A stretch of 64,000 nucleotides of DNA. Origin: Cylindrotheca closterium (lineage: Eukaryota; Bacillariophyta; Bacillariophyceae; Bacillariales; Bacillariaceae). The stretch is taken from the NCBI GenBank assembly GCA_933822405.4, contig CAKOGP040000001.1, positions 257,083 through 321,082 of the forward strand, given 5' to 3'. Position 1 is the stretch's first letter. Each line of letters begins with the position of its first letter. The position numbers were made by a program, and so were the translations under genes. The notes under the pieces are model-generated. The model was not told the DNA's origin. It searched no databases and saw only the letters and a list, made by a program, of their open reading frames with translations. Shown here one piece after another: positions 59,746-64,000 of the stretch.

Positions 59746-60225
59746 GATGAATGACTGCTGAACAAGAATCTTTCTTTGTTTGTGTTTATATGAAATACGT
59801 CAAAGGATTTTTTAAAAAGATCAAAAGGTATGGACTATAGAAGAAGGTTTTGTGAGAGAGAAAGAGTTCCGGTGATGTGTCGAGGAATAAAGTTCAGTGG
59901 GTTGACTCTTGCAGTAGAAGATCCAATAAAAGAGTTTTGTTGGTATTGTTGCCGATGCGTCATCACCTTGTGCGAATTCTTGGAATTTGGATCTTGATTC
60001 ATTCTTCTAATGAATTAAAATCGACCCGTTCGACCTACCTGCCCAGACCCTCCATCCATCCTTCCACGTTTCGAGCAAGATTTGATATCAACGACCAACG
60101 ACCTAGCAAAACCACAAATGTTGATGTTATCAGCACAGTTTTTGTTGCTCTCATTTTTTTCACAACGAAACCATTCAAGCCATCCAAAAAATTTCTACAA
60201 CCCTCAATACACATCACTAATTGCA
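59746..60225. other. Divergent intergenic region
   Basis: 480 bp between HAD copy 2 and the kinase gene. It carries a second copy of the GCCGATGCGTCAT...GATTCATTC flank, about 59953-60095, that also occurs 5' of HAD copy 1. No gene seen. Confidence 0.6.
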
Positions 60226-61020
60226 ATGTCATCAGAAGAAGGATCGCACCAACAAGAGGGATCCAATGACCCCCCAGCAACCATCACAAATGACGAAGCT
60301 GCTGCTGTGGATCCAAATCCATTGATGGAGGTCCAAGCCGCCATGGAAAGTATGCAATTATCGTCGTCACGCAAAGAAGACGATGTAACGGATGAAAATG
60401 ACGGGTGGGAAGCTGCTCCTACCAAAAACTCCAAGAAACGACGAAACAAACGAAACCAGAACTCGTCTCCTCAATGGTCTTCTCCACCCATCATGGTCGA
60501 ACCCATTCCTCCTACTCCTCAGACTACCAACTTTTCTCCCTTTATGATACTGCTGATTGGCTTGCCTGGTAGTGGCAAGTCCACCTTTAGCAATTTGCTA
60601 GTAGAGGCCATGCCGTACAAGTTTGCCCGAATCAATCAAGATCAATTGGGGACCCGTCAAAAGTGCATCAAGGCGGCCAATGAAGCCTTGGACGACAACA
60701 AGTGCATTATTTTGGATCGATGCAACTTTGATTCTGCCCAACGCAGTACTTGGTTTGACTTGGCCAAAAAGCGAAAGATTCCCGTGTACGGGTTAGCCTT
60801 GCAAGTGCCCAAATTATTGTGCATTCAACGATGTCAAGGCCGAGGGAACCATGAAACGGTTGCGGCCAAGGATGCTGCCAAGGTGGTCAATATTGTGGCA
60901 CGAGGGTTTCAACTTCCCTCCAAGGAAGAACAACAAGGAAAATTCCGATCCTATCTCACCTTGCTGAATTCAAGCATGTTGGACGACGCTGTCATTCACT
61001 TTCTGAATCAATCAGGATGA
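60226..61020 (+). CDS. PNKP-like P-loop kinase
   Basis: A single exon of 264 aa; ATG 60226 (MSSEEGSHQQEG) follows TTGCA, an earlier frame start is unlikely. The first 105 residues are acidic then basic (KKRRNKRNQ), probably disordered. The kinase part has LIGLPGSGKSTFSNLLVEAM (Walker A), ARINQDQLGTRQKCI, CIILDRCNFDSAQRSTWFD (Walker B-like) and RCQGRGNHETV. INQD-LGTR and DRCNFD-QR are characteristic of the kinase domain found in PNKP and aprataxin-type proteins. No phosphatase or HIT domain is present. It may phosphorylate 5' ends of nucleic acid (inference). Confidence 0.82.
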   Translation: MSSEEGSHQQEGSNDPPATITNDEAAAVDPNPLMEVQAAMESMQLSSSRKEDDVTDENDGWEAAPTKNSKKRRNKRNQNSSPQWSSPPIMVEPIPPTPQTTNFSPFMILLIGLPGSGKSTFSNLLVEAMPYKFARINQDQLGTRQKCIKAANEALDDNKCIILDRCNFDSAQRSTWFDLAKKRKIPVYGLALQVPKLLCIQRCQGRGNHETVAAKDAAKVVNIVARGFQLPSKEEQQGKFRSYLTLLNSSMLDDAVIHFLNQSG

Positions 61021-61540
61021 ATGTAAAACATATCGATGAGAGAGAATGGAGAGTAATGTATTATTAGAAGAATAGTATATTGTACAAATAGTAATAGGCA
61101 GACACATCATTGATTGGAAAGAAAGTGTACCGGTAGATGATAATTCCTTTTCAAGGGCAACCTCAGAAGCGAACACCTGTCACCTGTCACCAGTGCAACA
61201 TCACCCAATGAGAATTTTGTTCGAATTCTCCGTCCGATTCCGGCCCCCAGAATATCGAACAATTTGGAGGGGGAGTTCTGTGCGCTGTCACCAAATTTGT
61301 CCATTCCCGAACGAAAATACATCGTAGAGCCACGTACTTGGTCTACAGTGACTTCAATATTCTGTTGACGATTCCCGAATTATAGTGTCAAAGCGCAAAC
61401 GTGTCATCAACAAAAAGAACTGAAACTTGCCACATACAAAAAGAGTTCCAAGCGCCTCCTGTAGTCTTTCGTGTATTGAGAAAGAAACGTGCCACCAGGT
61501 ACCGGTATGCAATACCATTCTCATAATACCAAATAAGATA
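61021..61540. other. Intergenic, tandem genes on plus strand
   Basis: 520 bp with TACCGGTA palindromes at about 61127 and 61501. A 71-codon minus-strand frame (61107-61322) has no features. Nothing else seen. Confidence 0.5.
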
Positions 61541-63334
61541 ATGGCAGCTCCGACAACAATGGAAGCTCCCTTGAATGAGATAGAGGAGGAATCTCCTCCG
61601 TTTGCTATTGAGGACGAATCATCATCCTCGTCTGAAAAAGAACAACTTACTCCCGAAAATCTGGTTTCTTCGCCAACCTCCAGTATGGCGTCGTCACAGC
61701 CAATCATGAGTCCACTGATGGCGACGACATCGCAGAATCAATCACCAATTATGTTACAGCAACAACAAGAGCAACAAATTTATTCCTCCAATCTGTCACA
61801 ATCGAATTCTAGAATACTGGAGGCATCTGCCAGAATTCCTACCAACACCTTACTGACGACTTCTCCTACGTTCGCCTCTAATTTTACCAAACTTGCGCCC
61901 GACTCTTCGTTGCTGGTGTCACAGCATCATGGTGACATGGGTTCTGTAAACACCAACAGCACTAGCAGCATGAACTCCTCGAGTGGGTCTAGCTCCAGCC
62001 AGCAACTGCTTCCTCTTACAGAATCAGATATTTCGCAAGAACATCGAATGCAGGCTTCCTCCACAATCATGGCATCTTCCCTGTTTACGGTTCCCTTGAA
62101 TAGCGAGTCAACCATGGCAATGAGTTTGCAAAATAGTCGACACAATCCTGTTGCAAGTGCTGGAATCACCACCAGCCACCAGCTGAACAATACCAGTTCC
62201 AGTCGCGCAATGGGATTCTCGCAACTCATGCAAACCGCGGATGATACCAATCTGCCAGCAGTTCCAGAAGACGAAGCCATGGATTCCTTTGAACTATTTC
62301 GCGCTGAGGAGGACCAGCAAGAAGGCGCTGCTCTAATTTTGCCAGCTACTACCCACCAAATTCCGAATTACAGTCCACAGAACCCACCACAACAACAAGA
62401 ACAAGGGAATAATCAATGGTTTTTCAACTTGCTGTCTGCGGCTAAGCGACGATCTGGTCAAGCAGTAACTACAACAAGCAACAACCAAATCACAATATTG
62501 GATGCTTCGACATCACGGCTGAATACACCATTGCTGGTAACCCCAGCACCCTCAACTTTTTTTGGAGGGTTGGACCGTGCACGTGCACGAGTCATGACAT
62601 CGTTGGAAGATTCTCGGTCGTTTGAAGTGTGCATGAATTTCAGCGCCAGCAACAACCTTCATGAACAACAGCAGCAACAACAACAATGTACAACGGTAGA
62701 AGATATCATGAACATTGTGTCCAATCCCAACAATTTGCAATTGTGGTACGATCCCATTCAAACACTGGTGGTGACTTCTCGCAGCAATGAGGATAATGAT
62801 ATCAATAGTGATGGATTGGGTAGTGGCAATGGCAGTGCTGGCAGCAGTGGATCCTCGGACCGTCAATATGAAGGTGAATGGATTGAAGCCTCCACAACAG
62901 CCTTGGCAAGTCCACCATGCATTGTGGGTCCCTTGTACGAATTGGAAAGTACCTTGCGGGAAAGCTTGGGAGTGGGAAGTTATGGTTTGATTACCATTTT
63001 TGTGGAAAAAACTCACGGGAAAGTGACCTTGACGGTGGGTCCCTTTCCTGGTGGAATCCATGTCCGGCATACCATTAGTGTTTCTGCCGACGAACGCAAT
63101 CATGGCAGCGTCAAGATTGTCGACCGCGTCAAACTGGAAACCAGAGAAGAAGATGCTTCCAACTTTCAAAATACATTGTCATTGGGAGGAATGTTAAATT
63201 CGTGTCTCTTGCCACCACTGGCAAGTTATATGGAACAAGTGAAGAATAGTATGGCCAAACTGCTACTGCTGGTGGAAAGTGGTCAAGTGTCGAGAAGTGG
63301 TGGTGGTGGAATGGTTCCTCCAATAACACGATGA
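61541..63334 (+). CDS. Ser/Gln-rich protein with a START/SRPBCC-like C-terminal domain
   Basis: A single exon of 597 aa. The N-terminal 350 residues are Ser/Thr/Gln/Asn-rich with poly-Ser and poly-Gln runs and no domain. The C-terminal 210 residues are folded: SFEVCMNFSASNN, TVEDIMNIVSNPNNLQLWYD, EGEWIEASTTALA, YGLITIFVEKTHGKVTLTVG, IHVRHTISVSADER, KIVDRVKLETREE and LASYMEQVKNSMAKLL. The plan (WYDP, GEWIEA, alternating strands, then a final long helix) resembles START/SRPBCC lipid-binding domains. This is an inference without a diagnostic motif. No signal peptide or TM. Confidence 0.65.
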   Translation: MAAPTTMEAPLNEIEEESPPFAIEDESSSSSEKEQLTPENLVSSPTSSMASSQPIMSPLMATTSQNQSPIMLQQQQEQQIYSSNLSQSNSRILEASARIPTNTLLTTSPTFASNFTKLAPDSSLLVSQHHGDMGSVNTNSTSSMNSSSGSSSSQQLLPLTESDISQEHRMQASSTIMASSLFTVPLNSESTMAMSLQNSRHNPVASAGITTSHQLNNTSSSRAMGFSQLMQTADDTNLPAVPEDEAMDSFELFRAEEDQQEGAALILPATTHQIPNYSPQNPPQQQEQGNNQWFFNLLSAAKRRSGQAVTTTSNNQITILDASTSRLNTPLLVTPAPSTFFGGLDRARARVMTSLEDSRSFEVCMNFSASNNLHEQQQQQQQCTTVEDIMNIVSNPNNLQLWYDPIQTLVVTSRSNEDNDINSDGLGSGNGSAGSSGSSDRQYEGEWIEASTTALASPPCIVGPLYELESTLRESLGVGSYGLITIFVEKTHGKVTLTVGPFPGGIHVRHTISVSADERNHGSVKIVDRVKLETREEDASNFQNTLSLGGMLNSCLLPPLASYMEQVKNSMAKLLLLVESGQVSRSGGGGMVPPITR

Positions 63335-63634
63335 ATGTGGTGCAAACGTGAAAGAGTACAAATGCTTCTTTGAATAAAAAATGAGAACTTAATATTACAA
63401 GGAAAGATTGCTTCCTTCCTGAAATTGTAAACAAGTCCAAGTTAAAGTGCTTTGAGATATGTTTCTGTAGACGACGCCAAGATGAGTTGGTCCTTTTCGG
63501 CAGACGGGCCAGAACAAAATCTCCGGTAAGGCGGGAAGAAAACGAATATCCCGTCCCTCCACCACCCGTCAACCATCGCATTTTTTCAAAACATTGTTAC
63601 GAGAAACAACAAGCGGAGCGACTTCCCTTTTACC
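63335..63634. other. Intergenic between two plus-strand genes
   Basis: 300 bp. Frames here are shadows of each other on both strands. It holds the 3' trailer of the Ser/Gln-rich gene and the promoter side of the last gene. No feature seen. Confidence 0.5.
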
Positions 63635-64000
63635 ATGCCCTTTTGGAAGTCAATATCCAAATTGGGGTTTCAAAAGGGTAGCCTGGTGTATCTATATAGT
63701 CTCAGTGCCATAATAATCATACTGTCACTGGCGACTACGACTTATCTTGCCGCCCAACTGGATGACGCGGATCAAAGATCAGACCACACCGACCGTCATA
63801 GCTTCGACCGACCCATAGCAATACAAGGACAAGGGCAACTACCAATATCTGATGGTAGCATCACAATCAATAATTACGGGCATGATAAGGATGATGATGA
63901 CGATAATGGTAATGGTAATGATAAAACTCCACCTCCCGATTTGTTGCTCAGCGTTCCATTTTACGTCTACGAAGAACTGATATGGACCAATGCGACAATC
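63635..64000 (+). CDS. Type II membrane protein, 3' end outside the window
   Basis: From ATG 63635 (MPFWKSISKLGFQKGSLVYL) the frame is open for 122 codons to the window edge. A signal anchor (YSLSAIIIILSLATTTYLAA) near residue 20 is followed by a luminal part that is acidic and Asn/Gly-rich, then PPPDLLLSVPFYVYEELIWT at the edge. A cytosolic tail, anchor, stem and then a conserved start (FYVYEEL) is the layout of Golgi glycosyltransferases and exostosin-like proteins, but the catalytic part lies outside. The identity is a guess; the anchor and open frame are seen. Confidence 0.65.
   Translation, partial: MPFWKSISKLGFQKGSLVYLYSLSAIIIILSLATTTYLAAQLDDADQRSDHTDRHSFDRPIAIQGQGQLPISDGSITINNYGHDKDDDDDNGNGNDKTPPPDLLLSVPFYVYEELIWTNATI

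Overview
The window looks like nuclear DNA from a diatom, probably a pennate one. The evidence is eukaryotic gene structure with short GT-AG introns (mostly 70-165 bp), plastid pre-sequences with an ASAFAP-like cleavage motif (positions 5537 and 17212), a pro-Ser (PSxxPS) stalk protein with signal peptide and membrane anchor, and several low-complexity proteins of diatom type. It is gene dense: about 39 protein genes and one 5S rRNA in 64 kb, on both strands, with no sign of operons. A 10-N gap sits at 12852-12861.

Layout. 1-15.4 kb: a partial RluA-type pseudouridine synthase, a Ddi1-like aspartic protease, an ALKBH7-like oxygenase, an alpha/beta hydrolase, a plastid DUF3054 membrane protein, a coiled-coil membrane protein, an aconitase-X enzyme, a mitochondrial-carrier-like protein, an ASCC2-like CUE protein, a repeat-rich gap region, and a second coiled-coil membrane protein. 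15.8-26 kb: photosystem II assembly factor HCF136, a repeat plus 5S rRNA block, COX15, a second RluA-type synthase, and RPB3, which lies between two inverted copies of an acidic unknown gene (21.9-28.8 kb). 29-48.9 kb: glucosidase II alpha, a 3-hydroxyacyl-CoA dehydratase with a very long extra C-terminal region, a MORN protein, a DUF938 methyltransferase-like protein, an ADPRM-like phosphoesterase, CAF-1 p60, guanylate kinase, a flavin-reductase-like protein and a PfkB sugar kinase, among unknowns. 49.5-54.1 kb: three related signal-peptide/single-TM proteins that I do not recognise as a named family. 54.4-64 kb: a ULP1-type SUMO protease, a Lys-rich protein, a tandem pair of HAD nucleotidase-like genes, a PNKP-like P-loop kinase, a Ser/Gln-rich protein with a folded C-terminal domain, and the start of a type II membrane protein.

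Most genes are independent housekeeping functions: plastid (HCF136, DUF3054), mitochondrion (COX15, ALKBH7, the carrier-like protein), ER (glucosidase II, the dehydratase) and nucleus (RPB3, CAF-1 p60, ULP1). The strongest candidates for undescribed biology are the 49.5-54.1 kb surface-protein cluster, the dehydratase fusion at 33-35.4 kb, and the acidic inverted paralogs around RPB3. All exon boundaries were set by eye from reading frame, splice consensus and continuity of family motifs. No alignment or search was run.
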